Shown: positions 7,965-16,931, counted from the stretch's first letter. The stretch: 64,000 nt of DNA from Bradyrhizobium sp. PSBB068 (GCA_016839165.1 CP069300.1:2232001-2296000), one strand, 5' to 3'. A program made the numbers and translations. Notes: generated by a model not told the origin, from the letters alone.

Positions 7965-9284
7965 TCAGCCCGCCTGCAACCGTGAACGGCTGATGCGCTG
8001 TGCCAGTCCTGTTCCGATCACGGCTCCCAACACGATCACTCCGGGCAGCGCCGGCAATTCCGGCAAGGTGAAGGCGGCGAGCAGCAGCGTCAGCAGCGCG
8101 GCCGCGGCCGCCGCGGGATAGGACCAGTCACGGCGGCGATTGCGTGCACCGGCCGTGAACGCCGCGATGCCCACGATCGTAACCGCGAGTAGAGTCCAGA
8201 ACATGGCGGAACCGAACTGGGCGATCAAGGCGGCGGCGCTGCTCGCCACCACGGGCCGCGTGGTCGCGCCCTGCCAGTCCGTGTAGGTGGACGCCAACAT
8301 GGCGGTGGTGCCGGCGCCGCTGCCGAGCGCGGGCAGGTCGGCGAGCAGATTGTGGGTCGATTGCACGAACTCGGCCGGCGCATCGGCGAATGCGATTGCA
8401 AGCGCCACGTCGGGGTGACGGTTGGCGACCGCGGTCGCCAGCGCGATCAGCGCGATCGCCGCGGCGGCGCCGGCGCTGCTCCAGCGGTGCAGATGAAGCT
8501 TTCGCGCGGCGAAAATCATCAGGACGAGACCGACGCCCGCAGCGAACGCGACCGCTGCGCCGCGACGGCCGTACCAGCAGGCGCAGGCGGTGCAGAACAG
8601 CGTGCTGGCGGCGAACAGCCAGCGCAATCGCAAAAGCTGCGCCGCCGTGCGGCCATCAGCATGGCCGCCGGCGTCGAGCGCGCGCGCCAGGCTGAGCGGT
8701 ACGCCCATGAGAACGACGATCAGGAAGCCGTTCGCGGTCTGATCGCGTGCCGCGTCGCCGGCACCAAGCCAGAATTTGATCGGATCGCTGTACAGCAGCA
8801 GGATCAGTGCCGCGACGGTTGCCGTCGCCGCGCTGCTACGGGCCACCATGTCGGCGCGGCGGGCATCGATCGCGATCGCCGCGGCTGATATCATCACCGA
8901 TAACAGCGACAGCCAGACCAGCAGCGCGCCAAGGCTGGCGCCGGTATCGATCGTGATGCTGCCGCTGAGCGGTGCTCCCAGCGTTTCGCCGGCGAACTTC
9001 CACACCGGATGCGCGAGGAACGGCAGCGGCAGCATCTGCAGGATGATCCAGAGCACCGGCACCAGCGCTGTCGTGACGGCGGGCCCGGCGACCGATTTCA
9101 GGAATGACAGTTCACCTGGACGGATCACCATCAGGCTCGCCAGCAACCCAAGCGACGTCGCGGCGCCAACGAGGCCGGTGACGAACGAGGCGTCGAACAG
9201 ACCCAGCGGAATCGACGCACCGATCAAGATGCAGATGAAAGCCGTGACGTTCCACACGAGCGGGGCAAGTCCTGAGGAGGGCAT
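7965..9284 (-). CDS. O-antigen ligase/polymerase-like membrane protein
   Basis: About ten to twelve hydrophobic segments over 439 aa. The segment near residues 80-105 (ILQMLPLPFLAHPVWKFAGE) followed by SITIDTGASLGALLVW matches the first periplasmic loop pattern of Wzy/WaaL-type proteins (LPLP, then a W, then S-I-x-D). The large central periplasmic loop expected near residues 280-340 is present (STHNLLADLPALGSGAGT). It probably polymerises or transfers polysaccharide repeat units in the inner membrane. Sequence conservation in this family is poor, so the exact activity is uncertain. It heads the operon with the phosphatase and the TPR-like membrane protein. Confidence 0.65.
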   Translation of the reverse strand: MPSSGLAPLVWNVTAFICILIGASIPLGLFDASFVTGLVGAATSLGLLASLMVIRPGELSFLKSVAGPAVTTALVPVLWIILQMLPLPFLAHPVWKFAGETLGAPLSGSITIDTGASLGALLVWLSLLSVMISAAAIAIDARRADMVARSSAATATVAALILLLYSDPIKFWLGAGDAARDQTANGFLIVVLMGVPLSLARALDAGGHADGRTAAQLLRLRWLFAASTLFCTACACWYGRRGAAVAFAAGVGLVLMIFAARKLHLHRWSSAGAAAAIALIALATAVANRHPDVALAIAFADAPAEFVQSTHNLLADLPALGSGAGTTAMLASTYTDWQGATTRPVVASSAAALIAQFGSAMFWTLLAVTIVGIAAFTAGARNRRRDWSYPAAAAAALLTLLLAAFTLPELPALPGVIVLGAVIGTGLAQRISRSRLQAG

Positions 9285-9383
9285 TCCTGCGGAGGATGAC
9301 GACGCAAGGCAGCGGGATGCCCCGGGCTCGCGGCGAGGTCAATGGAAAATGCAGCGCGCCGAATGCGGCGGCCTCGTGCCGCG

Positions 9384-9668
9384 TCAATGCGGGCGGCGCA
9401 GGGCGAGCAACGGCGTCGAGGTGCGGGACCAGAACAGCGGCGCGAAGGCGCTTGCGAGATATCCGCCTTGCAACGATACGACCGCGATGATCATGAGCAG
9501 GATGGTCTCGGGCCACGCGAGGCGCTCGCCTGCGATAACGGCAAGCAGCGCGAGTTCCGCAAGCGTGACGGGCACCAGCACCAGGCAGTGCTGGCGCCGC
9601 CCGACAACGGCGCCGCCGATCAAATTGCAAAGGAAAATAAGTAACATAACCAAACCCTGCCTCCGCAT
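9384..9668 (-). CDS. small membrane protein, 94 aa
   Basis: Three likely membrane segments (about residues 5-25, 30-48 and 52-75) and a short basic tail. ATG 9668 is the longest start; an internal ATG at residue 8 lies after a GGAGG sequence about 12 bases upstream and may be the true start. It lies 99 bases upstream of the O-antigen ligase-like gene on the same strand and could be the first gene of that operon. No family is recognised. Confidence 0.55.
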   Translation of the reverse strand: MRRQGLVMLLIFLCNLIGGAVVGRRQHCLVLVPVTLAELALLAVIAGERLAWPETILLMIIAVVSLQGGYLASAFAPLFWSRTSTPLLALRRPH

Positions 9669-9772
9669 CCTAGCGGGCCGGGTCCTAAGCCGGGGTTAAC
9701 CCGGTGGTCGCGAGGCGCGCCGGCATGGTGTCGGCCCGCGCGAATGGGGCGGCTTTGTTAGTGGATTAACAT

Positions 9773-10069
9773 TCAGTACGGGTGCAGGTCGCCGTAGCTG
9801 TAGGCGGCCCAATAGTCGCGGCCGCCATAGGGTCCGTAGGCGCCGTAGAGTGGCGCGCAGGAATAGCGATCCGGACAGCCGTGCCAGCGGACCCGTTTCC
9901 ATTGGCAGACATCGCCGTGACAATGTTGCAGCCGCTAGCAATTGCCGCTGACGCGCTGCGCGGCGCGCGGGGCAGCGGAAACGCTCAATTCCGCGGCAAA
10001 AACCCCGGAGCCGCCAAGCAGCAGGGCGACGGTTCCCAATGCGATCGCCAATGGCTTCATGCGAGCCAT
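9773..10069 (-). pseudogene. exported Cys/Tyr-rich protein interrupted by one in-frame TAG
   Basis: Reading from the ATG at 10069, a signal peptide (MARMKPLAIALGTVALLLGG, cleavage after VFAA) leads into a short mature region. Codon 45 is TAG (9937-9935). The same frame then continues without interruption for 53 codons to a TGA at 9773. That second part is clearly protein-like: HCHGDVCQWKRVRWHGCPDR, then YSCAPLYGAYGPYGGRDYW, with five cysteines and many tyrosines. A single base change would restore a 98-residue secreted protein. The first 44 residues may still be made. A nonsense mutation, stop-codon readthrough or a sequencing error would all explain it; mutation is most likely, given that nearby genes are damaged too. 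Confidence 0.7.
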
Positions 10070-10293
10070 CGAACCCTCTACCGTTCACTCAAACCATCTC
10101 ATTCACAGATAACGGGAACATCACACGAAATCAAAGCCGGAGTGATGCCGCTCGGGCCGTTTGGCCTACGGCGGCGCAGGGTGTCGCCGAATTGCCTCAC
10201 TCCGCTAACATTTCTTATCAATCGTACCACAGTATATCGCGGAACCTTGTGATTGTGATGGTCGGCGTGTTACGGCACGGCCGGAGTATTTGA

Positions 10294-10626
10294 ATGTCGC
10301 GCGCGAATTTCATTCGAACAATGATATTGCTTGCGGCCGCCGTTTCGGTCAGCGGTTGCTATTACATGCCGACCAACGGTCCGACGAGTTCCGATGTCGT
10401 CGCCGGGCGCGGCTTCGCCCACGGCTTCGTGGTGCTGTCGGAAACCGCCGACTTCTTCTACAAATGCGACGACTTCTACAGCCCCAAGGACGAGCTCTCG
10501 ATCCGCTGGAACGATCCCGCGATCGGCATCAAATGGGGCGTCGATAAGCCACAGCTGTCGGCGAAGGATGCGGATGCGCCGCTGCTCGCCGACGCCAGCA
10601 ATCTTCCCAGCTACGGACAAATCTGA
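10294..10626 (+). pseudogene. chimera: polysaccharide-export lipoprotein signal + C-terminal part of RmlC
   Basis: Residues 1-38 are a lipoprotein signal (MILLAAAVSVSGC lipobox) followed by YYMPTNGPTSSDVVAG, the typical mature start of Wza/BexD-type outer-membrane polysaccharide export proteins. From residue 39 the protein becomes the last 70 or so residues of dTDP-4-dehydrorhamnose 3,5-epimerase: RGFAHGFVVLSETADFFYKC, then DDFYSPKDELSIRWNDP. RmlC is normally about 180-190 aa and the export protein longer still, so both parents are truncated and neither function can survive. The join at GCCGGGCGCGGC suggests a deletion through short homology, removing the rest of the export gene, the front of rmlC and anything between. 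The stop overlaps the rmlD start (TGATG), as expected for the original rmlC-rmlD operon. Confidence 0.8.
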
Positions 10627-11538
10627 TGCGGATTCTTTTGACGGGAACACGCGGCCAGGTTGGCAGTGCGCTGAAGCCGCTGCTGGAAGGTCACGGCACC
10701 ATCATCGCGCCGCCGTCCGCGAAGTTCGATCTGTCGAAGCCGGAGACGGTGACGGCCCAGCTCGAAAAGCCTGAAGCCCGATCTCATCATCAATCCGGCT
10801 GCGTACACGGCGGTCGATCGTGCCGAGGACGAGCGTGAGCTGGCCTTTCTGGTCAACGCCAGGGGGCCCGAGGCGCTCGCCAAATGGGCGGCCGCGAACC
10901 GCGTGCCGCTGGTGCATTTCTCCACCGACTACGTCTTCAACGGCTCAGGAGACCGGTCGTGGCGCGAGGACAGCCCGACCGAACCGCTGTCGGCCTACGG
11001 CGCCAGCAAGCTTGCCGGCGATGTCGCGATCCAGGCGGCGGGCGGCGCGCATCTGATCGCGCGCACCTCATGGGTCTATGCCGCGAAGGGCAGCAATTTC
11101 CTGCGTACCATCGCGCGGCTCGCCGGCGAGCGTAAGGAGCTGCGGATCGTGGCCGATCAGATCGGCGCGCCGACGACGGCTCAAGCGATCGCCAGTGCGG
11201 TCGCCGGCATTGTCCTGCCGAACATCACGACGCTGCACGATCAGCTCATGCGCAGGGGCGGCGTCGTCAATCTGGTTTGCGCCGGCGAAACCAGCTGGCA
11301 TGGCTTTGCCACCGCCATCGTCGGTGGGCTGCGGTCGCGGGGCGTCACGCTCGCCGTCGACAATATCGTTCCGATTGCGACGGCCGATTTCCCGACCAAG
11401 GCGGTGCGCCCTGGCAATTCGCGGCTGGATCTGACGCGGCTGAAAGCGCAGTTCGGCGTCGCGATGCCGACCTGGCAGGAGGCGCTTGCGCGCGAGCTCG
11501 ACGCCTATGTCCAGCTCAGCGCGCCGGCGCACGCTTAG
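10626..11538 (+). pseudogene. rfbD: dTDP-4-dehydrorhamnose reductase, +1 frameshift
   Basis: RmlD makes dTDP-L-rhamnose from the 4-keto sugar with NAD(P)H. The first frame gives the Rossmann start MRILLTGTRGQVGSALKPLL and runs to about 10770. From 10771 the protein continues in the next frame with LKPDLIINPAAYTAVDRAED, VHFSTDYVFNGSG and the YGASKLAGD catalytic stretch, through to 11538. One extra base near 10767-10771 (AAAAGCCTGAAG) explains the shift; without it a normal protein of about 303 aa results. A downstream GTG/ATG could give only a fragment lacking the cofactor site. It may be a real mutation or a sequencing error. Confidence 0.85.
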
Positions 11539-11576
11539 AGCGTGAGGGGATTGGGTTGAATTGAAACGGCGGCGGA

Positions 11577-11609
11577 GCTTCACCTCTCCCCGATGGGGAA
11601 AGGTGAAGC
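11577..11609. terminator. strong hairpin between convergent rfbD and ugd
   Basis: GCTTCACCTCTCCCC (11577-11591), loop GAT, GGGGAAAGGTGAAGC (11595-11609): a 15-bp stem with one mismatch. It lies between the stops of two convergent genes and could serve both. Confidence 0.55.
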
Positions 11610-11629
11610 GAGCGCCGCGGCACAGCCGC

Positions 11630-12937
11630 TCAGCGCGGCCGGCCGATGCTCTCGTAGGTGAAGCCGTGCGCGGCCATCTCGTCCGGACGGTAGATGTTGC
11701 GCAGGTCGACGACGACCGGATGCTTCATCTCCTGCTTGATGCGCTTGAGATCGAGCGCGCGGAACTGGCGCCACTCGGTCACGATGACCAGCGCATCGGC
11801 CTGCCGCGCGCATTCATAGGCGTCCGTGCAGTACTCGATCTCCGGCAATTCCTTGCGCGCTTGCTCCATGCCGACCGGATCGTAGGCGCGAACCTTGGCG
11901 CCGAAATCGATCAGGCCGTTGATCAGAGGGATCGACGGAGCCTCGCGCATGTCGTCGGTATCGGGCTTGAAGGTCAGGCCGAGCACGCCGATCGTCTTGC
12001 CGCGCAGCTCGCCGCCGAGCACGTTGGCGACCTTGCGCGCCATCGCGCGCTTGCGGTTGTCGTTGGCGGTCAGCGTCGCCTCGACGATCTTCAGCTGCAC
12101 GTCGTGGTCGAGCGCGGTCTTGAACAGGGCGCGGGTGTCCTTCGGGAAGCAGGAGCCGCCGTAGCCCGCGCCGGCATGCAGGAACTTGGTTCCGATCCGG
12201 TTGTCGAGCCCGATGCCGCGCGCGACCTCCTGCACGTTCGCCCCGACCTTTTCGGAGAGATCGGCGATCTCGTTGATGAAGGTGATCTTGGTGGCGAGGA
12301 AGGCATTCGCGGCGTATTTGATCAGTTCCGCCGTGCGCCGCGCGGTATAGAGGATCGGCGCCTGGTTCAGGTACAGCGGACGATAGACTTCGCCCATCAC
12401 CTTCTTGGCGCGGTCGTCCTCGGTGCCGACGACGATCCGGTCGGGATGGCGGAAATCTTGGATCGCGGCGCCTTCGCGCAGGAATTCGGGGTTCGAAGCC
12501 ACCGCGAAATCGGCGTTCGGACTGGTCTCGCGGATCAGGCGTTCGACCTCGTCGCCGGTGCCCACGGGCACGGTCGACTTCGTCACCACCACGGTGAACT
12601 TCTTGAGCGCGGCGCCGATCTCCTTGGCGGCTGCATAGACATAACTCAGATCTGCATGGCCGTCGCCGCGCCGCGAGGGCGTTCCGACCGCGATGAACAC
12701 GGCGTCGGCGTCGCCGACCGCGCCCGCGAGCTCCGTCGTGAAGGTCAGCCGTCCGGAAGCGGCGTTGGTCTCGACGAGCTTATCGAGGTCGGTTTCGTAG
12801 ATCGGGATCTTGCCGCGCTTCAGGGCTTCGATCTTGCCGGCGTCCTTGTCGACACAAACGACCTGATGGCCGAAGTCGGCAAAACACGCTCCGGACACGA
12901 GACCTACATATCCCGTTCCAACCATTGCAATCTTCAT
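11630..12937 (-). CDS. ugd: UDP-glucose 6-dehydrogenase
   Basis: Oxidises UDP-glucose to UDP-glucuronate with two NAD+, supplying acidic sugar for the polysaccharide (and substrate for the epimerase at 887). The 435 aa length is normal. The N-terminal NAD site is MKIAMVGTGYVGLVSGACF; KSTVPVGT and NPEFLREGAAIQDF follow around 120-160. The catalytic cysteine is in GYGGSCFPKDTRA (about residue 260). The C-terminal UDP-binding domain has LGLTFKPDTDDMREAPS. Every key residue is present, so this gene is intact although the rhamnose genes beside it are broken. It is divergent from the glycosyltransferase at 13165. Confidence 0.95.
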   Translation of the reverse strand: MKIAMVGTGYVGLVSGACFADFGHQVVCVDKDAGKIEALKRGKIPIYETDLDKLVETNAASGRLTFTTELAGAVGDADAVFIAVGTPSRRGDGHADLSYVYAAAKEIGAALKKFTVVVTKSTVPVGTGDEVERLIRETSPNADFAVASNPEFLREGAAIQDFRHPDRIVVGTEDDRAKKVMGEVYRPLYLNQAPILYTARRTAELIKYAANAFLATKITFINEIADLSEKVGANVQEVARGIGLDNRIGTKFLHAGAGYGGSCFPKDTRALFKTALDHDVQLKIVEATLTANDNRKRAMARKVANVLGGELRGKTIGVLGLTFKPDTDDMREAPSIPLINGLIDFGAKVRAYDPVGMEQARKELPEIEYCTDAYECARQADALVIVTEWRQFRALDLKRIKQEMKHPVVVDLRNIYRPDEMAAHGFTYESIGRPR

Positions 12938-13164
12938 GAATCCGCTCGTCGATCGGTGTGGAGAGGAGGAGTTAGCACTAGCACAATTGGCGCCGACAAC
13001 GCCAAGTTTTATAGCGTATGGTTTGTGTTGGAGCTCGGCGGCTTTTTGTGCAAACGGTGATGGGCTCGGTGCAATCGAGTGCGCGCTAGTCGCCTCGGAC
13101 GCGCCATGGACACATTCTCAACTTGAAATCGACCGACAATCGAGCCGCCGTTTGAGGGGTGGAC

Positions 13165-14973
13165 ATGAGCACGAAGACGATTGGCAAGCAGAAGCCCTCG
13201 AGAGCTGAATACGCGTCGTTGCAAACGCAATTCTCCAGATACGATCGCACGACGTTTTCTGGATTTGTGTATGACCGCGCCGATCTCGGCCGGCGCTATA
13301 CCGTCGAGCTGCTCGTCGACGGCGAGCCATACATGTCATCATTGTGTGACGAGTTTGTAACAGAGCTCGCCGCTGCCGGAATCGGCGATGGACGATTTGG
13401 CTTTACCTTCAGCGTGCAGGATGAGGTCGGCGGCAGCGCCGCAATCATCGAGGCGCGGCTGGCCAATATCGGAGGTGCCGTCGGTGCTCCGATTCGCTGC
13501 GATGTCGCTGCACCGGACGCGCAGTGGCACCGGATCTGCGAGATCAAGTGGGCTGGTGGCCTGCGCTTCGAGGGCTGGCTTGCGCAGGACCTGGCCGAGG
13601 ACATCGAGATCCTGATCGCGCAGCGGCCGGTGATGACCGTGAAGCCCACCGGGTGGACCAACGTCGCGCGGGGCGGCGAGTTCGGCGTCGGCCGCCGGAT
13701 CGATTTTCATCTGCCCGAGCATTTTGCCGACGGCCGTGTGCGCGGGCTGTCGGCGCGGACGGTGTCCGGACGGAGCCTGATCTCCGAGCCGGTCGCATTC
13801 GTCGCGTTCGAGCGCGGACTGGAGCAGACCATCGCGGAGCTCGGACGCTGGGACAGCGAGCGGTTGCGCGGACAATTGTTCGATCAGCTGTTGCCGGCTT
13901 CGGTCCCGTTTCACACCTATCGCAGCTGGAAGGAACGCTTCGCGCCGACGGCGATGGAGTCTGACGCTCCATCGGAGGCCGCGGTCGTCCTGATCGGCGA
14001 GGCCAGGGTGGACGAAAGCATCGAGAGTCTCGAAGCCCAGCGGCATGCGGCCTGGTCGGCGGTGTGCCTGCCGACGCGCGGGTTCAGCCGGTTCGATCCG
14101 GGAGCGGCGCGCGAATTCATCGACGGCGATGCCGCCAACGGCACATTCTTCGTCTTCTGCCTGAGCGGGACGATCCTGGCTGAAGATGCCTTGCATCGCT
14201 TCGCCGAAGTGCTTGCTTCCGAACCCGGCTGCGATCTCGTCTATGGCGACGTCGAAATCGCCGCGGGTGCCGGCGCCGTCTGGCCGCTGGCGTTTCCAGC
14301 ATTCGATCTCGAACGTGCGCTCGAGCAGGGCTATGGGGCGTATTGCTTTGCTGTGCGCCGCGAACGCGCCGTGGCGGCGCTGCGATCCGCAACGTCGCTC
14401 TACGACATCTTCCTGTCCTGCGCGGAGCGGGAGCGAACCTGTCATCTGCCGGGATCGGTTGCGGCGTTGCCGGGAATTGATGCGCCCGCCGCAACCGTCG
14501 AGCTTGTCGCCGCAAGCGAGGCCTATTTCGCGAGGGACGGCGTCGAGGCGCATGTCGAGCCGCGGCCGGCGGGTCTGCTTCCCGCCGTGCGGGTCAAGCG
14601 CGCCGTCGACTGGAATGAGCGCACCACCATCATCATCCCGACCAGGAATCGCGCCGAGCTTCTCAAGCGCTGCATCGAGACGGTCCTGCCGGCCGCGCAC
14701 GAGACCAACGCCCGGATCCTTGTCGTCGACAACGGCTCGAGCGAGCCTGACGCGCTGGACTATCTGGAGGGCCTTTCCGACGACGACATCGACGTGATTT
14801 CGGTCGACGGGCCGTTCAACTTCGCGGCCATCAACAATGCCGCCGTCGATTGCGTCGACACGGAGAACATCTGCTTCCTCCGCACCTGGTCGCAGGCGCG
14901 TTATCGCTGGGTCAGGATGCAGACCCCGGCGAACCCCGATCATTGGGCCGCGATCGCGCAGGCCGGCGCCTGA
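13165..14973 (+). pseudogene. GT2 glycosyltransferase truncated within its catalytic domain
   Basis: Residues 1-480 are an N-terminal region of the type found in large rhizobial glycosyltransferases, with two beta-rich modules and a degenerate GT-A-like part (about 270-430). The true GT2 domain begins near residue 485 with RTTIIIPTRNRAELLKRCIE, then ILVVDNGSSEPDALDYL and FNFAAINNAAV. At TENICFL, where family members continue with the metal-binding NND/DxD motif, the sequence changes to an unrelated 28-residue Trp/Arg/Pro-rich tail (RTWSQARYRW, then PANPDHWAAIAQAGA) and stops. The acceptor half is absent, so activity is not expected. A deletion joining the gene to the 3' end of another gene is the likely cause. 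ATG 13165 is preferred over GTG 13159 because GAGGGG lies 5 bases upstream. Confidence 0.7.
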
Positions 14974-15120
14974 ATTTCCTCGAGCAGGGCCCCATCGATT
15001 GACAGTGGCGCGGCGAGACATTTCGCCGCGCCGCTTTCGTTCGATGCATGTGGCGGCGGGCATCCGGAACGATTGCCGGCTTGACCGGTTGATCCCGTTC
15101 ACATCCCTCGAGCCATCGTC

Positions 15121-15371
15121 ATGAAGCTGGCCGGCCTGTGCACGATCGCGACGCTGGCCGTCGCTGCCGCAGGCGCCGCGCTTGCACAGGGCAGCGGACA
15201 GACCACGCAGGGCGGAGCGCGCTATTCGATCGATGGACCGGGCGGCGGCGTTCCGACATCGCGGCCGCCGGCGACGAGGCCGGTCCCGCCGGCAACCCGG
15301 TTTATCCTTATGGGAGGCGACACGCGCCGCCGGTCGGGCAACAGACCGGTGTACCGCTGCGGTCGCGTTAA
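15121..15371 (+). pseudogene. small exported protein with a probable -1 frameshift
   Basis: ATG 15121 opens a clear signal peptide (LCTIATLAVAAAGAALAQG). The frame stays sensible to GGGVPTS (about 15259), then turns into Arg/Pro-rich text running to 15405. The neighbouring frame from about 15261 instead reads AAAGDEAGPAGNPVYPYGRR and ends at 15371, which looks like the natural tail of a small secreted protein. One missing base near 15260 would reconcile them to about 83 residues. The frameshift is judged by eye; the unshifted 94-residue version cannot be excluded. Confidence 0.45.
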
Positions 15372-15510
15372 CCGTCCCGCTTGCCGCACATCCGTTCGCT
15401 CTTAACGCTATTCCCATCGTCGTTTTGCCGCGTCCGGCGGAATGTCGTACCCATGCAACGATTGCATTTGTTGAGGCGCGGGACTGGCCGGCGCAGGGAC
15501 GGCATTTTCA

Positions 15511-16506
15511 ATGGCGAGCAGGGGTTCGATCCTCATCACGGGCGGCGCGGGATATATCGGATCCCATTGCGCCAAGGCCGTTGCCGAGGCCGGCTTTGTT
15601 CCGGTCGTCTATGACAATCTCTCCACCGGTCACCGCAACTTCGTGCAATGGGGGCCGCTCGTCATCGGCGACGTCGCCGATCATGACAGGATCACGGCCA
15701 CGGTCCGCGAGCACGATGCGCTTGCCGTGATGCACTTCGCCGCGTTCAGCGCGGTCGGCGAATCCGTCGCGGACCCGCAGAAATACTACAGCAACAACGT
15801 TGCGGGCACGCTCGGCCTGCTGCGCGGGATGCGGGAAGCGGGTTGCGACCGCCTGGTGTTCTCCTCGACCGGCGCCGTCTACGGCAATGCCGGGCGCGAT
15901 CCGATTCCCGAGAGCGCCGCGGGTCCGACCGTCAATCCGTACGGCCGCTCCAAATTCATGATCGAGCAGATGCTGGCCGACTATCGCGCGGCCTATCGGT
16001 TCAACTCGGTCTGCCTGCGCTACTTCAACGCCTGCGGCGCCGATGCTTCCGGCACCATCGGCGAGCTGCGCGATCCCGAGACGCACCTCATTCCACGCGC
16101 ACTGATGGCGCTGCTCGGGCACGTGCCGGACTTCGCGATCTTCGGCGAGGATTACGAGACGCCTGACGGCACCGCGGTGCGCGACTATATCCATGTCGAC
16201 GATCTCGCCAGCGCCCATATCGCGGCACTCGAACTGCTGTTGAAGGGCGACGCCGGCGGCGTGTTCAACCTCGGCACCGGCACCGGCTATTCGGTGCGCG
16301 AGGTGCTCGACGCGATCCGCGCCGAGACCGGCGAAGCGGTGCCGTGCGTGGTGCGCGAGCGCCGGGCCGGCGATCCGCCGATCCTGGTGGCCGATCCCTC
16401 CAAGTCGGAAAGCGGTCTCGGCTTCAAGGCGAGCCGGTCCGATCTCGGCCACATCATTCGCTCGGCCTGGGCGTGGCACCAGAAGGCGCATCCGCGCCGG
16501 CGTTAA
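15511..16506 (+). CDS. galE: UDP-glucose 4-epimerase
   Basis: Interconverts UDP-glucose and UDP-galactose for polysaccharide synthesis (ExoB in rhizobia). At 331 aa it matches the family. It has the NAD site ITGGAGYIGSHCAKAV, SSTGAVYG with the catalytic serine region, the NPYGRSKFM Tyr-x3-Lys pair, and the substrate-side motifs RYFNACGADASG and RDYIHVDDLA. ATG 15511 starts two residues before the beta strand of the Rossmann fold, leaving no reason for an earlier start. It follows the decayed part of the cluster and is itself complete. Confidence 0.92.
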   Translation: MASRGSILITGGAGYIGSHCAKAVAEAGFVPVVYDNLSTGHRNFVQWGPLVIGDVADHDRITATVREHDALAVMHFAAFSAVGESVADPQKYYSNNVAGTLGLLRGMREAGCDRLVFSSTGAVYGNAGRDPIPESAAGPTVNPYGRSKFMIEQMLADYRAAYRFNSVCLRYFNACGADASGTIGELRDPETHLIPRALMALLGHVPDFAIFGEDYETPDGTAVRDYIHVDDLASAHIAALELLLKGDAGGVFNLGTGTGYSVREVLDAIRAETGEAVPCVVRERRAGDPPILVADPSKSESGLGFKASRSDLGHIIRSAWAWHQKAHPRRR

Positions 16507-16544
16507 AGCGCGATGAGATCAGGTTGAATCGTCATCGCGCTTTA
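16504..16544. repeat. palindromic intergenic element / terminator
   Basis: AAAGCGCGATGA (16505-16516) pairs with TCATCGCGCTTT (16532-16543) around a 15-base loop containing GATCAGGTTGAATCG. It overlaps the stops of the convergent galE and VanZ-like genes. A related fragment, GATTGGGTTGAATTG, lies at 11549-11563 after rfbD, suggesting one repeat family. Confidence 0.5.
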
Positions 16545-16931
16545 GCTTGCGGAGTTCTCCGCGCGCGATTTCAGCCGGCCGAACTGGCTGCGCAGCACCA
16601 GCAGGATGAAGTGACCCGCGCCGATGCCGGCAAAACCGCCCGCGACCTTCACGACCGCGTCGAGCAGCCGGCCGTGGCGGTCCGGTGTCAGCAATTGCAT
16701 CGCCTCCAGCGTGAAGGCGCTGAAGACGACAAACAGCACGATCAGCGCGGTGCGCCGCGGGTAGCCCAGCACAAAGGCCAGTCCCATCACGGCATACGCG
16801 GCGAAGCGCTCGGCCTGCGGGTGCAAGAACGTTGGACGGTCCTGGATTGGCGACAGTGTGACAAATGCGATGAAGGCCAGCGCGAGCCAGCCGGCGACCA
16901 CAGCAAACGTCTTGATCTTTGAAACAAGCAA
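16542..16931 (-). CDS. VanZ-like membrane protein, 129 aa
   Basis: Four membrane segments (about residues 8-26, 42-58, 62-80 and 92-112) with VanZ-family features: TLSPIQDRP after the first span and AVMGLAFVLGYPRR. A short soluble loop (TLEAMQLLTPDRHGRLLD) links spans three and four. The function of stand-alone VanZ-like proteins is not established; many lie beside polysaccharide genes, as here. The start appears to be a TTG at 16931. Confidence 0.7.
   Translation of the reverse strand: MLVSKIKTFAVVAGWLALAFIAFVTLSPIQDRPTFLHPQAERFAAYAVMGLAFVLGYPRRTALIVLFVVFSAFTLEAMQLLTPDRHGRLLDAVVKVAGGFAGIGAGHFILLVLRSQFGRLKSRAENSAS

Noticed and set aside
13339..15417. A 692-codon minus-strand frame opposite the glycosyltransferase
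   Set aside because: It has Arg-rich shadow composition and crosses intergenic DNA and the ends of two plus-strand genes; no family resemblance.
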